A DNA stretch of 64,000 nucleotides, taken from Pantoea sp. AS-PWVM4 (lineage in GTDB: Bacteria > Pseudomonadota > Gammaproteobacteria > Enterobacterales > Enterobacteriaceae). The DNA lies in the NCBI RefSeq assembly GCF_000468095.1, contig NZ_ASZC01000003.1:372001-436000 (forward strand), read 5' to 3'. Positions 35,759-46,712 of this stretch are shown here, piece by piece. The stretch's first letter is position 1. Every line of letters begins with the position of its first letter. The notes below the pieces were generated by a model that was given only the letters and a program-made list of their open reading frames with translations, ran no database searches and was not told where the DNA came from. The position numbers and the translations under genes are program-made.

Positions 35759-36643
35759 TTGTCGGACATCCCCCGTTTTCCCCTTTACGATTTACACAGT
35801 CATACGCTGGCTTCTGACGGCGTGCTGACTCCTGCGGCGCTGGTGCAGCGCGCAGTGGAGATGCGCGTCGGCGTGCTCGCCATTACCGATCACGATACCG
35901 TTGCCGGGGTGGCGGAAGCGCAACAAACGGTAGCGCAGCACAACTTGCCGCTGAAAGTGGTCGCCGGACTGGAAGCCTCAACGTTATGGGAAAACCATGA
36001 AATCCATATTGTCGGATTGTATGTCGACTGCCAGCATCCGGTACTGACCCAATTCCTGGCGCAGCAACATCACTGCCGTGAGCAACGGGCGCTGCTGATC
36101 GCCGAACGGCTGGAGCGCGCGCGAATTCCCGGTGCGCTGGACGGAGCGCAGCGTCTGGCACAGGGTGGGGTGATCACGCGCGGCCATTTTGCCCGCTATC
36201 TGGTTGAAATCGGGAAAGCGGATAACCTTGCCCAGGTGTTTAAGAACTACCTGGCGCGTGGGAAAACCGGTTATGTGCCCCCGCAATGGTGTACAATTAA
36301 ACAAGCCATTGATGCAATTCATGATTCTGGTGGCTTTGCCGTGCTGGCACACCCCGGACGTTACGGTCTTTCCGGCAAATGGCTGAGACGACTGATCGCC
36401 CATTTCACGGATGCAGGTGGCGATGCAATGGAAGTGGCGCAATGCCAGCAGGCACCAAACGAACGCAGCCAGCTGGCAACGTATGCCCGCGAACATCAGC
36501 TGGCAGCGTCGCAGGGATCTGATTTTCACCAACCCTGTCCGTGGATAGAACTGGGTCGCAAGCTGTGGTTACCAGGCGGTGTGGAACCGATCTGGGAACG
36601 CTTTCCCGTGCTTGCGCCTGAGCTGAACCCCAGCGACAGGTGA
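35759..36643 (+). CDS. rnm: 5'-3' exoribonuclease Rnm (RNase AM, YciV)
   Basis: This PHP-domain metallo-exoribonuclease matures 5' ends of rRNA. Metal-binding motifs are YDLHSHTLASDG, ITDHDTV, WENHEIHIVG, LAHPGRYGL and QGSDFHQPC. I prefer the TTG start at 35759 because GGAG stands 6 bases upstream and the product (M)SDIPRFPLYDLHSH aligns with E. coli MSD..YDLHSH; the ATG at 35738 has no ribosome site. This gives 294 residues. It diverges from the trp operon and leads into yciO after 12 bases. Confidence 0.92.
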   Translation: MSDIPRFPLYDLHSHTLASDGVLTPAALVQRAVEMRVGVLAITDHDTVAGVAEAQQTVAQHNLPLKVVAGLEASTLWENHEIHIVGLYVDCQHPVLTQFLAQQHHCREQRALLIAERLERARIPGALDGAQRLAQGGVITRGHFARYLVEIGKADNLAQVFKNYLARGKTGYVPPQWCTIKQAIDAIHDSGGFAVLAHPGRYGLSGKWLRRLIAHFTDAGGDAMEVAQCQQAPNERSQLATYAREHQLAASQGSDFHQPCPWIELGRKLWLPGGVEPIWERFPVLAPELNPSDR

Positions 36644-36655
36644 TATGAGGTTTTT

Positions 36656-37276
36656 ATGAGTCAATTGTTCCATATTCATCCGGAAAATCCGCAGCCACGT
36701 CTGGTCAACCAGGCGGTTGACTATCTCAACAAAGGTGGGGTGATTGTCTATCCGACCGATTCCGGTTACGCGCTGGGTTGCCGTCTCGAAGAGAAAAATG
36801 CCATGGAGCGTATTTGCCGCATTCGTCAGCTGGATGGGCACCACAACTTTACCCTGATGTGCCGTGATTTATCGGAGCTTTCGACCTATTCACAGGTGGA
36901 CAACTCGGCGTTTCGCATCATTAAAAACAACACGCCGGGAAGCTACACCTTTATTCTGAAAGCGACCAAAGAGGTGCCGCGTCGCCTGATGAACGACAAA
37001 CGTAAGACCATTGGTCTGCGTGTGCCGTCGAACCCGGTGGCTCTGGCGCTGCTGGAAGCGCTGAACGAACCGATGATGTCGACCTCGCTGATGCTGCCAG
37101 GCAACGATTTCACCGAATCCGATCCGGAAGAGATTCAGCACAGCATCGGCAAGCTGGTGGACCTGATCATCGATGGCGGCACGCTGGGACAGCAGCCGAC
37201 CACGGTTATCGACCTCACCAGCGATGCTCCGGTCATCGTGCGTGAAGGGGTGGGCGATATTCGCCCGTTCCAGTAA
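36656..37276 (+). CDS. yciO: YciO, Sua5/YrdC-family protein
   Basis: This 206-residue dsRNA-binding-like protein is related to the threonylcarbamoyl-AMP synthase TsaC. Family segments are GGVIVYPTDSGYALGC, IKNNTPGSYTFILKATKEVPRR and MSTSLMLPGNDFTESDP. The role of YciO itself is unclear. It follows rnm after 12 bases. Its stop codon abuts the stop of the convergent protease-like gene with no space for a terminator. Confidence 0.93.
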   Translation: MSQLFHIHPENPQPRLVNQAVDYLNKGGVIVYPTDSGYALGCRLEEKNAMERICRIRQLDGHHNFTLMCRDLSELSTYSQVDNSAFRIIKNNTPGSYTFILKATKEVPRRLMNDKRKTIGLRVPSNPVALALLEALNEPMMSTSLMLPGNDFTESDPEEIQHSIGKLVDLIIDGGTLGQQPTTVIDLTSDAPVIVREGVGDIRPFQ

Positions 37277-37942
37277 TTATGTGTGGTCAGGCACGCTGTC
37301 AGGTGTCTGACCAATATTTCTCTCCAGCCAGCTCCTGAATTCACCGTACGGTATATACAGCGACACATCTTTCAACACCGCCTGACCGCTACGAATATTA
37401 TCAATCCGGTGGCTATAGCCGACAATAACGCCGGCCATTGTCTGGTCTGCATTATAAACCGCGCCGCCCGACATTCCCTGTACAACACCGGCATTGGTTG
37501 CCATTGCGACACAAGGTTTTTTATTCCAGCGATTGTTAATTGCAGTGCGCGCTAAATTAACGCCACTTGATTCCACTGGCATGGCAGAAACAAAACTGTA
37601 ACCGTACATCTTAATCGGTTCGCCAATGTTGCTTTTGCGGAATTTAACCAGGGTACTGGGATCGTTCTTGTGATAAATAATTGCCACATCACAATACGGA
37701 TGATAAGCCTTCACACGCTGGACGGCAGTGGTTGCAACGTGCGCAGCGGTCAGGCTGTATTCTGGCGTTAAGGGAATGGTTGTGCCAAGGACACCTAAAC
37801 CCAGTACAGTCGGGATGCCGGTCACGCTCATATCAACGTGTTGCAGCGCCGCACGGCTGTACTCAGTATGGCCCACGGAACAACCGCTCAGTGCCAGCGC
37901 GGCGAGCGCAGGCCAAAGCAGTGACGTTCTCATAATAGTCAT
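37277..37942 (-). CDS. Trypsin-like serine protease lipoprotein
   Basis: This 221-residue protein has a lipobox (LALSGCSVG, Cys at 21) after a hydrophobic signal. The serine-protease triad is recognisable: His in YSLTAAHVATTA, Asp in YCDVAIIYHK, and Ser in VQGMSGGAVYNADQT. These place it in the S1 trypsin-like fold, anchored to the outer or inner membrane facing the periplasm. The substrate is unknown. There is no counterpart next to yciO in E. coli. Its stop directly abuts the yciO stop. Confidence 0.8.
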   Translation of the reverse strand: MTIMRTSLLWPALAALALSGCSVGHTEYSRAALQHVDMSVTGIPTVLGLGVLGTTIPLTPEYSLTAAHVATTAVQRVKAYHPYCDVAIIYHKNDPSTLVKFRKSNIGEPIKMYGYSFVSAMPVESSGVNLARTAINNRWNKKPCVAMATNAGVVQGMSGGAVYNADQTMAGVIVGYSHRIDNIRSGQAVLKDVSLYIPYGEFRSWLERNIGQTPDSVPDHT

Positions 37943-38742
37943 CTTTATTCAGGCATGCCGGCAAAATCCCTGGTGAAGATTTTTGGCATGCAAGTTTAAT
38001 TCGTACCTGAATGAATTAACGCAACAGCTCCCGCGCGCGCCGGTTTATAATATCAATGAAATTTCACAGTGCTCGTTAATGATTTGTTGGTAAATCGATA
38101 ATAAAAAGTAAGACTTAATTTTTTTATTTTTACGATGCACTGGATTTCAGGCTCAAATTTTACACAATTTTTAATTCAGAACAATTCAGAAATTTAACCT
38201 TTCTCAAAAAAATCGGAAAATATAGATATAATCCAATCCACGATATTATTTGGCTGAGGATTTACATTTAATGCGCTTACGAAACTTACTTAACCTTTTT
38301 GAGTGGAGTTTTATCCTGTTTTTACCTTAAGGTTTGGTCTTTGAAATGGCACTTTATCATAAGTACAGATAGCTCTGCTGCGATATGAGCCTTGAGTCTG
38401 GCTAATGTATCAGTTTGTTTAAGTGAGGTCGGTTTAAGCCAGGGAAGTCTTAAGCTAAAAAGACAAAAATTCAGAGGGTTGAGTCAACGTCGCTGCGTAG
38501 CGCAGAACGTGATTTATTAGTCTGGCGAATGGATGGGATTTTTGACCCCAGGGTGATGGAAATCTGCGCGACCATTGTTATCGGCAGAAAAGTAAAAGGT
38601 TTTAACGCTGCTATGCTTAGTGTAAAATCGCGGGCCGCCTGAAGGTCTGGCGGTTAATCCGAATTCCGATATGGGAACTGGTAATCCCTGTATCTGTACC
38701 TTCTTACCACGACGCCTGGGAAGGCGACAACGAGGCTGCTCA
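37943..38742. other. 800-bp gene-poor stretch before rluB
   Basis: The first half (about 37990-38480) is very AT-rich, an H-NS-type target. The last 120 bases (38620-38742) are GC-rich and form the rluB leader with several possible stems, such as CCGCC...GGCGG around 38635-38653. The only small frame with a ribosome site is 38271-38330. I see no conserved gene. Confidence 0.6.
38271..38330 (+). CDS. Possible 19-residue hydrophobic peptide
   Basis: ATG 38271 opens MRLRNLLNLFEWSFILFLP, a basic start followed by a hydrophobic stretch, with GAGGA 10 bases upstream. The layout resembles small type I toxins or membrane microproteins, but no antisense RNA or homology is shown. It may be chance. Confidence 0.2.
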   Translation: MRLRNLLNLFEWSFILFLP

Positions 38743-39615
38743 ATGAGCGAGAAATTACAGAAAGTGTTAGCGCGCGCCGGTCATGGCTCGCGCCGTGAAA
38801 TCGAAACCATGATTTCAGCCGGACGCGTCAGCGTTGACGGCAAACTGGCGACGCTGGGCGATCGCATCGAAAGCGACAAATCCCTGAAAATCCGCATCGA
38901 TGGTCATCTGGTGTCCATCGCTGAATCCACCACCGAAGTATGCCGGGTGTTAGCCTACTACAAACCTGAAGGCGAACTCTGTACGCGTAATGATCCGGAA
39001 GGTCGTCCGACGGTGTTTGATCGTCTGCCGCGCCTGCGCGGTTCCCGCTGGATTGCCGTTGGCCGTCTGGACGTGAACACCTGTGGCCTGCTGCTGTTCA
39101 CCACCGACGGGGAACTGGCGAACCGCCTGATGCATCCCAGCCGTGAAGTCGAGCGTGAATATGCCGTGCGCGTGTTCGGTGAAGTGGGCGACGATAAAAT
39201 TCGTCAGCTGAGCAAGGGCGTGCAACTGGAAGACGGTCCTGCTGCGTTCAAAACCCTGCGTTTTGCAGGTGGTGAAGGGATCAACCAGTGGTACAACGTC
39301 ACGCTGACCGAAGGACGTAACCGTGAAGTTCGTCGTTTATGGGAAGCGGTAGGCGTGCAGGTGAGCCGCCTGATGCGTGTGCGTTATGGTGATATCCAAC
39401 TGCCGAAAGGGCTTCCGCGCGGTGGCTGGATGGAGCTGGAATTACCGGCGGTCAACTATCTGCGTACCCTGGTGGGGATGCCGGAAGAGACGGTGACCAA
39501 AGTTGCGGTGGAGAAAGATCGCCGTCGTACCAAAGCCAACCAGATTCGCCGTGCGGTGAAGCGTCACAGCCAGGTGAGCAACTCACCACGCCGTAGCAGC
39601 AAACGCGGCGCCTGA
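38743..39615 (+). CDS. rluB: 23S rRNA pseudouridine(2605) synthase RluB
   Basis: This 290-residue enzyme isomerises U2605 in 23S rRNA. An N-terminal S4 domain ([20 protein letters not shown] ... [11 protein letters not shown]) is followed by the RsuA-type catalytic domain with Asp in [21 protein letters not shown] and [14 protein letters not shown]. The tail is basic ([17 protein letters not shown]). I chose ATG 38743 by alignment with E. coli RluB. It is convergent with btuR across a strong hairpin. Confidence 0.95.
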   Translation: MSEKLQKVLARAGHGSRREIETMISAGRVSVDGKLATLGDRIESDKSLKIRIDGHLVSIAESTTEVCRVLAYYKPEGELCTRNDPEGRPTVFDRLPRLRGSRWIAVGRLDVNTCGLLLFTTDGELANRLMHPSREVEREYAVRVFGEVGDDKIRQLSKGVQLEDGPAAFKTLRFAGGEGINQWYNVTLTEGRNREVRRLWEAVGVQVSRLMRVRYGDIQLPKGLPRGGWMELELPAVNYLRTLVGMPEETVTKVAVEKDRRRTKANQIRRAVKRHSQVSNSPRRSSKRGA

Positions 39616-39618
39616 GAA

Positions 39619-39648
39619 TAAAAAGACGCCAGTGCGGCGTCTTTTTTT
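39619..39648. terminator. Bidirectional terminator between rluB and btuR
   Basis: GACGCC (39625-39630) and GGCGTC (39636-39641) pair around AGTGC with an A-run and a T-run. It overlaps the btuR stop region. Confidence 0.85.
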
Positions 39649-40237
39649 ACCAGTCAATACCCTGCTGGGCCTGAATCCCGGCATCAAAGGCGTGTTTCAC
39701 CGGACGCATTTCCGTCACGGTATCCGCCAGCTCGGTTAAGCTGCGATGGCAGCCGCGGCCGGTAATGATCACGCTCTGTCCCGTGGGCCGTTGCTGCAAT
39801 GCGGCGACCAGTTCATCCAGATCCAGATAATCCATGCTAACCATGTAAGTGATCTCATCCAGAATCACTAAATCCAGTTGCGGATCCGCCAGCATACGTT
39901 TTGCATGTTGCCACACCTGCTGGCAAGCGGCGGTATCGGTCGCCCGGTTCTGGGTTTCCCAGGTAAAGCCGGTCGCCATCACCTGGAATTCCACTCCGTG
40001 CTGTTCCAGCAGATTACGCTCGCCGTTGGGCCATTCACCTTTAATGAACTGAATAGCAGCAACTTTTTTACCGTGACCACAAGCGCGCAGGGCTGTGCCA
40101 AACGCGGCGGTGGTCTTGCCTTTGCCATTGCCGGTAAACACCATCAGAATGCCGCGCACCTCATTCGCCGCTTTGATGCGTGCATCAACCTGTTCTTTCA
40201 AACGCTGCTGACGTTGTTGATGTCGTTGTTCACTCAT
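39647..40237 (-). CDS. btuR: Cob(I)alamin adenosyltransferase
   Basis: This 196-residue CobA/BtuR-type enzyme transfers adenosyl from ATP to reduced corrinoid. The P-loop is TGNGKGKTTAAFG near residues 35-47, and LVILDEITYMVSMDYLD acts as Walker B. The C-terminal GRGCHRSLTELADTVTEMRPVKH is typical. It overlaps the yciK stop by 4 bases, as in E. coli. Confidence 0.95.
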   Translation of the reverse strand: MSEQRHQQRQQRLKEQVDARIKAANEVRGILMVFTGNGKGKTTAAFGTALRACGHGKKVAAIQFIKGEWPNGERNLLEQHGVEFQVMATGFTWETQNRATDTAACQQVWQHAKRMLADPQLDLVILDEITYMVSMDYLDLDELVAALQQRPTGQSVIITGRGCHRSLTELADTVTEMRPVKHAFDAGIQAQQGIDW

Positions 40238-40998
40238 GCGCTGGCCGGTCCGGGTTTGCGTCCTGGCTGAGCATCAAAACTGATGCCAGTCTTGCGGCGG
40301 CTGTCATCACCCATTAAATAAAGATACAACGGCATCAAATCCGCCGGGGTTTTCAGCAGGCTGGCATCTTCCTGCGGGAAGGCACTGGCGCGCATTTTGG
40401 TGCGGGTGCCGCCGGGATTGATGCAGTTCACCCGTAAATGGCGGTTTTTGTATTCATCTGCCAGCACCTGCATCATCCCCTCGGTGGCGAATTTCGATAC
40501 CGCATACGCCCCCCAACCGGAGCGACCAACGCGACCGACGCTCGAGGTGGTAAAGATCAGCGATCCGGCATCGGATTTCAGCAGCAATGGCAGCAGGGCC
40601 TGAGTGAGGTAGAAGGTGGCATCAAGGTTAATCTGCATCACCTGACGCCAGATATGCGGCTCCAGCTCTGCCAGGGGGACAATCTCTCCCAGGATGCCCG
40701 CGTTGTGCAGCACCCCGTCGAGCCGTGGCACTTGCTGCGCCAGTTGTTGCGCCAGTTGCTGGCAGCTCTCAGGCGTGGCATGGGCAAAATCCAGCAGCAG
40801 GGTGGATGCCGGTTTTTTTTGCAGCTGATTAATCGCCTGTTCAGTTTGCTGCAAGGTGTGCGGGTTGCGCCCCAGCAGGATCACCTGCGCGCCATAGCGC
40901 GCATAGGTTAACGCGGCTTCACGGCCAATGCCATCTGAAGCGCCGGTTACCAGGATAATACGGTTTTCAAGCAGATCGCTTTTCGGTTGATAATGCAC
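40234..40998 (-). CDS. yciK: SDR-family oxidoreductase YciK
   Basis: This 254-residue classical short-chain dehydrogenase has the NAD(P) motif TGASDGIGREAA near residue 19, NNAG-like LHNAGILGE, and catalytic Tyr/Lys in YAVSKFA. The true substrate is unknown. It is translationally coupled to btuR. The gene diverges from sohB. Confidence 0.94.
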   Translation of the reverse strand: MHYQPKSDLLENRIILVTGASDGIGREAALTYARYGAQVILLGRNPHTLQQTEQAINQLQKKPASTLLLDFAHATPESCQQLAQQLAQQVPRLDGVLHNAGILGEIVPLAELEPHIWRQVMQINLDATFYLTQALLPLLLKSDAGSLIFTTSSVGRVGRSGWGAYAVSKFATEGMMQVLADEYKNRHLRVNCINPGGTRTKMRASAFPQEDASLLKTPADLMPLYLYLMGDDSRRKTGISFDAQPGRKPGPASA

Positions 40999-41174
40999 AG
41001 CGATGTCCTTTGCACAGGTCAGAAGGTTTTTTGGCTTTATGCCTTAATTTGCGGTCTGGCGCAATCGCTCAACCGCGCTTTCTGTGCCGCCTGCGGGCAA
41101 TTCAGGCGACGAATGCCACTAAAGCGGGTAAACTCGGGCTTTGTTTGTAATTCACTGTTTAATAAGGCGGCAGA

Positions 41175-42221
41175 ATGGATTTACTCTCCAGTTATGGATT
41201 ATTTCTGGCCAAGGCCGTCACCTTAGTGGTGACGATCGCAGCTATTGTTCTGATTGTGCTCAATGCGGCGATGCGGAAACGTCACAGCGGTGGTCAGCTG
41301 CGCTTAACCCATCTGGATGAAGACTACCGCCAGATGAAAGAAGATTTGCAGTTGGCGAAGATGAAACCGCAAGCGCAAAAAGTTTGGTTGAAGCAACATA
41401 AAAAAGAAGAGAAACAAAAAGCCAAACTCGCCAAACGCCAGGCGAAAACAGGCGTGACGGAGACCGAAAAGCCGACGCTTTACGTGCTGGAATTTAAAGG
41501 CAGCATGGACGCCGGAGAAGTCAGTTCGTTGCGTGAAGAGATCTCCGCCGTGCTGGCGGTGGCCACGCCTGGTGATGAGGTGCTGCTGAAGCTGGAAAGC
41601 CCGGGCGGTGTGGTGCACGGCTACGGCCTGGCGGCTTCGCAGCTGCAACGTCTGCGCGATGCTGGCCTGACGCTGACGGCAGCGGTAGATAAGGTAGCGG
41701 CCAGCGGTGGTTATATGATGGCGTGCGTGGCCGATCGTATCGTTGCCGCGCCTTTCTCAATCATCGGCTCAATCGGGGTAGTGGCGCAGATTCCTAATTT
41801 TAATCGCCTGCTGAAGCGAAACGATATTGATGTTGAACTGCATACCGCCGGGCAATATAAGCGCACCCTGACTTTGTTCGGTGAAAATACCGATGAAGGG
41901 CGTGAAAAGTTTCGTGAAGACCTGAATGAAACGCATCTGCTGTTCAAAGATTTTGTCCATCAGATGCGCCCAGGGCTGGATGTGGAAAAAGTCGCTACGG
42001 GTGAACATTGGTACGGGCGCCAGGCGCTGGAACTGGGGCTGGTGGATGAGATTGGCACCAGCGATGCGTTGATTATCAATCAGATGGAACGATTCACCGT
42101 GCTGGGTGTGCATTATGCGCGCAAACGTAAAATGATCGATCGTATGACCCATAGCGCCAGTCTTGCCGCAGAGCGACTGATTCTGAAAATGTGGCAGCGT
42201 GGTAATAAGCCGCTCTTGTAA
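41175..42221 (+). CDS. sohB: Inner-membrane peptidase SohB (S49 family)
   Basis: This 348-residue signal-peptide-peptidase-like serine protease has an N-terminal membrane helix (AKAVTLVVTIAAIVLIVLNA), then a charged linker, and a peptidase domain with the nucleophilic serine in AASGGYMMAC and the family SPGGVVHGYG loop. It faces the periplasm in E. coli. A REP-like hairpin follows the stop. Confidence 0.94.
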   Translation: MDLLSSYGLFLAKAVTLVVTIAAIVLIVLNAAMRKRHSGGQLRLTHLDEDYRQMKEDLQLAKMKPQAQKVWLKQHKKEEKQKAKLAKRQAKTGVTETEKPTLYVLEFKGSMDAGEVSSLREEISAVLAVATPGDEVLLKLESPGGVVHGYGLAASQLQRLRDAGLTLTAAVDKVAASGGYMMACVADRIVAAPFSIIGSIGVVAQIPNFNRLLKRNDIDVELHTAGQYKRTLTLFGENTDEGREKFREDLNETHLLFKDFVHQMRPGLDVEKVATGEHWYGRQALELGLVDEIGTSDALIINQMERFTVLGVHYARKRKMIDRMTHSASLAAERLILKMWQRGNKPLL

Positions 42222-42234
42222 AACTACTCTATCC

Positions 42235-42264
42235 TGTAGCGGCGCGATTTATCGCGCTGCTACA
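42235..42264. repeat. REP-like palindrome, copy 1
   Basis: TGTAGC...GCTACA closes a 30-base hairpin whose inner arm is GCGCGAT-TT-ATCGCGC. The same core occurs twice more at 63296-63370. It lies between convergent sohB and yciN. Confidence 0.85.
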
Positions 42265-42276
42265 AATAAGGGCGTT

Positions 42277-42525
42277 TTACTCCAGGTGATACTGCGACGA
42301 GAAGGTGATAGCCAGGTATTTAAACACGTTAAACACGGCGGTGGTTTTGGCGGTCGGTAACTCGTCGTTATCGAGAAACAACGGGCCGCGAAACACCAAC
42401 ACATCGCGTTGCTGGATGACGTCCGTCGCTTCCATACCGGCAAAATAATCATCGTGTTCTTTGATCAGTTGATTGGCCTTTTCCAGTAACGCCTGGCGCG
42501 AAATGGATTCCGTAAATGCTGACAT
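42277..42525 (-). CDS. yciN: YciN-family protein
   Basis: This 82-residue cytoplasmic protein contains RQALLEKANQLIKEHDDYFAG and LPTAKTTAVFNVFKYLA, matching E. coli YciN (83 residues). Function is unknown. It sits between sohB and topA as in E. coli and diverges from topA. Confidence 0.92.
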   Translation of the reverse strand: MSAFTESISRQALLEKANQLIKEHDDYFAGMEATDVIQQRDVLVFRGPLFLDNDELPTAKTTAVFNVFKYLAITFSSQYHLE

Positions 42526-42895
42526 TATTCACTCCTTTTTTGACAGTCTCTTTTCTCCTTCTATATTACTTGCCAGTGAGCATAAGGTGCAAACCCGCGC
42601 GGGAGTGTTAAGTTGGCGCAAAATTAACCAGGATGCTAATTAAGTTGCGTAACGGATTTTATCAGGTAGAGTGTGGGCGATTCAGATTTCAGGGAGATCA
42701 CACTGGGATGTGTGATATTGTCAGATGGAAAACTCGCTCCTAATCATAAAGTTGCATAAGTCGATGCAATCTGACCTGAGATTGTCCCGGTTGCCTTGAA
42801 AAGTGAAACAGTGGCAGCAATATTGAACCCATTGGGTTTTAGGGTCTTCAATCCTCTCCCGTTTATCAGGACGTTTCAATTAGGTAAAGGTACAT
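42526..42895. other. yciN/topA divergent regulatory region
   Basis: This is 370 bases without a gene. ATCACAC (42697-42703) and GTGTGAT (42710-42716) form an inverted repeat about 180 bases before topA, a possible operator. The topA promoters, supercoiling-sensitive in E. coli, should lie here. Confidence 0.6.
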
Positions 42896-45496
42896 ATGGG
42901 TAAAGCACTCGTCATCGTTGAGTCCCCGGCAAAGGCCAAAACAATCAATAAATACCTCGGTAATGACTACGTGGTGAAATCCAGCGTCGGTCATATCCGT
43001 GATTTGCCGACCAGTGGTTCAACTGCCCGTAAAACTGCCGATGGGGAAAAAGCGAAACCGGCTGGCAAAAAGGTCAAAAAAGATGAAAAAGCCGCGCTGG
43101 TCAACCGTATGGGCGTGGATCCCTGGCATGGCTGGCAGGCAGATTATCAAATCCTGCCAGGCAAAGAGAAAGTGGTCTCTGAGCTAAAAAGCCTGGCTGC
43201 CGATGCTGACCATATCTATCTCGCAACCGACCTTGACCGCGAAGGGGAAGCCATTGCCTGGCACCTGCGGGAAGTGATCGGTGGTGATGACAAGCGTTTC
43301 AGCCGCGTGGTGTTTAATGAAATCACCAAAAATGCGATTCGTCAGGCGTTTGAGAAGCCTGGCGAACTGAATATCGAACGTGTTAATGCCCAACAGGCGC
43401 GCCGTTTTATGGACCGCGTGGTGGGTTATATGGTTTCTCCGCTGCTGTGGAAAAAAATCGCCCGAGGCCTCTCTGCCGGCCGTGTGCAGTCGGTGGCAGT
43501 GCGCCTGGTGGTTGAGCGTGAACGTGAAATCAAAGCCTTCGTTCCGGAAGAGTACTGGGAAGTTGATGCTGATCTGGTGACGCCGAAAGGTGATGCACTG
43601 GCTATGCAGGTGACTCATCAGGGTGACAAGGCGTTCCGTCCGGTTAACCGCGAGCAAACCTATGCCGCAGTGGCGTTGCTGCAAAAAGCGCGTTACGACG
43701 TACTGGACCGTGAAGACAAACCGACCAGCAGCAAACCTTCTGCGCCCTTTATCACTTCCACGTTGCAACAGGCGGCCAGCACGCGTCTCGGCTTCGGGGT
43801 GAAGAAAACCATGATGATGGCACAGCGGCTGTATGAAGCGGGCCACATTACTTATATGCGTACTGACTCCACCAACCTGAGTCAGGATGCCATTGCTATG
43901 GCACGCGGTTATATCGATAAAAACTTCGGTGCCAAATATCTGCCGGATGCGCCAAATACCTACGCCAGCAAAGATAACTCGCAGGAAGCGCACGAAGCGA
44001 TTCGTCCTTCTGATGTGGCTGTGGCAGCAGACCAACTTAAAGATATGGAAACAGATGCGCAGAAACTGTATCAGCTGATTTGGCGTCAGTTTGTCGCCTG
44101 TCAGATGGTACCGGCGCAGTATGATTCCACCACCCTGACCGTTGGCGCAGGTGATTTCAAACTGAAAGCCAAAGGACGCACACTGCGTTTTGACGGCTGG
44201 ACGCGCGTGATGCCCGCGCTGCGTAAAAATGATGAAGATTTGACGCTGCCACCGGTAAACGTGGGTGATGTGCTGGATCTCAAAGAAGTGCTGCCAAGCC
44301 AGCATTTCACCAAGCCGCCAGCCCGTTTCAGCGAAGCTTCGCTGGTACGTGAACTGGAAAAACGCGGTATTGGTCGTCCTTCGACTTACGCTTCGATTAT
44401 CTCGACCATCCAGGATCGTGGTTATGTGCGGGTAGAAAACCGCCGTTTCTATGCCGAGAAGATGGGTGAGATTGTGACCGATCGTCTGGAAGAAAACTTC
44501 CGCGAGCTGATGAACTACGATTTCACAGCCCATATGGAAGACAGCCTCGACCAGGTCGCGAATAATCAGGCTGAATGGAAGGGCGTGCTGGATTCGTTCT
44601 TTAGCGATTTTAGCCAGCAGCTGGACCAGGCGGAAAAAGAACCGGAAGAGGGCGGCATGCAGCCGAACCAGATGGTGCTGACATCTATCGATTGTCCAAC
44701 CTGTGGACGTAAGATGGGGATTCGTACTGCCAGCACCGGCGTGTTCCTTGGCTGTTCAGGTTATGCCTTGCCGCCGAAAGAGCGTTGCAAGCAAACCATC
44801 AACCTGATCCCGGAAAATGAAGTACTCAACGTGCTGGAAGGTGACGACGCCGAAACCAACGCGTTGCGCGCCCGTCGTCGTTGCCAGAAATGCGGCACCG
44901 CGATGGACAGCTATCTGATTGATAATCAGCGCAAGTTGCACGTCTGCGGTAATAACCCGGAATGTGACGGCTACGAGATCGAGCAAGGTGAGTTCCGTAT
45001 CAAAGGGTACGACGGCCCGATTGTTGAGTGTGAAAAATGTGGCTCGGAAATGCACCTGAAAATGGGGCGTTTTGGTAAGTACATGGCCTGTACCAACGAC
45101 GAGTGTAAAAATACCCGTAAAATCCTGCGTAATGGTGAAGTGGCACCGCCGAAGGAAGATCCGGTCCCGTTGCCAGAACTGCCGTGCGAGAAGTCAGACG
45201 CTTACTTTGTGTTGCGTGACGGTGCCGCTGGCGTGTTCCTCGCAGCCAACACCTTCCCGAAATCACGCGAAACCCGTGCACCACTGGTAGAAGAGTTGCA
45301 GCGTTTCGCCGATCGCCTGCCTGAGAAACTGAAGTACCTGGCGGAAGCGCCGGCAGCCGATCCGGAAGGTAACAAAACTATGGTGCGTTTTAGCCGTAAA
45401 ACGAAACAACAGTATGTTGCTTCGGAGAAAGAGGGCAAAGCGACCGGCTGGTCTGCCTTCTATATCGATGGCAGTTGGCAGGAAGCGAAGAAGTAA
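42896..45496 (+). CDS. topA: DNA topoisomerase I
   Basis: This 866-residue type IA topoisomerase relaxes negative supercoils. The Toprim domain opens with [21 protein letters not shown], and [13 protein letters not shown] gives the acidic metal triad. The active-site tyrosine is in [15 protein letters not shown]-terminal tetracysteine zinc ribbons are [10 protein letters not shown]...[11 protein letters not shown]...C and [10 protein letters not shown]...C, then two cysteine-free ribbon-like domains. Length is the family norm (865). Confidence 0.98.
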   Translation: MGKALVIVESPAKAKTINKYLGNDYVVKSSVGHIRDLPTSGSTARKTADGEKAKPAGKKVKKDEKAALVNRMGVDPWHGWQADYQILPGKEKVVSELKSLAADADHIYLATDLDREGEAIAWHLREVIGGDDKRFSRVVFNEITKNAIRQAFEKPGELNIERVNAQQARRFMDRVVGYMVSPLLWKKIARGLSAGRVQSVAVRLVVEREREIKAFVPEEYWEVDADLVTPKGDALAMQVTHQGDKAFRPVNREQTYAAVALLQKARYDVLDREDKPTSSKPSAPFITSTLQQAASTRLGFGVKKTMMMAQRLYEAGHITYMRTDSTNLSQDAIAMARGYIDKNFGAKYLPDAPNTYASKDNSQEAHEAIRPSDVAVAADQLKDMETDAQKLYQLIWRQFVACQMVPAQYDSTTLTVGAGDFKLKAKGRTLRFDGWTRVMPALRKNDEDLTLPPVNVGDVLDLKEVLPSQHFTKPPARFSEASLVRELEKRGIGRPSTYASIISTIQDRGYVRVENRRFYAEKMGEIVTDRLEENFRELMNYDFTAHMEDSLDQVANNQAEWKGVLDSFFSDFSQQLDQAEKEPEEGGMQPNQMVLTSIDCPTCGRKMGIRTASTGVFLGCSGYALPPKERCKQTINLIPENEVLNVLEGDDAETNALRARRRCQKCGTAMDSYLIDNQRKLHVCGNNPECDGYEIEQGEFRIKGYDGPIVECEKCGSEMHLKMGRFGKYMACTNDECKNTRKILRNGEVAPPKEDPVPLPELPCEKSDAYFVLRDGAAGVFLAANTFPKSRETRAPLVEELQRFADRLPEKLKYLAEAPAADPEGNKTMVRFSRKTKQQYVASEKEGKATGWSAFYIDGSWQEAKK

Positions 45497-45503
45497 TCCC
45501 CCC

Positions 45504-45526
45504 AGGCCAGCGTCAGCTGGCCTTTT
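45504..45526 (+). terminator. Terminator after topA
   Basis: AGGCCAGC (45504-45511) and GCTGGCCT (45516-45523) pair around GTCA, followed by TTT. Confidence 0.88.
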
Positions 45527-45615
45527 CACCATCCTTATAGCTAATCGTTCTACATTCTTTCTTTAACTGATATAGTGGTTATAGATTTTACGTTTCGCTG
45601 ACACGCTTTCCCTGA

Positions 45616-46659
<1,044 letters not shown>

Positions 46660-46681
46660 CCTGTAAACTCATTATGTTAAC

Positions 46682-46712
46682 AGGGTGCCCATTGGGCACC
46701 CTTTGTTTTTTG
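46682..46712 (+). terminator. Terminator after cysB
   Basis: AGGGTGCCC (46682-46690) and GGGCACCCT (46694-46702) pair around ATT, followed by TTGTTTTT. Confidence 0.92.

Noticed and set aside
43184..44533. A 449-codon open frame antisense to topA
   Set aside because: It lies entirely within the conserved topA gene, gives a low-complexity His/Thr/Arg-rich protein without recognisable domains, and has no ribosome site.
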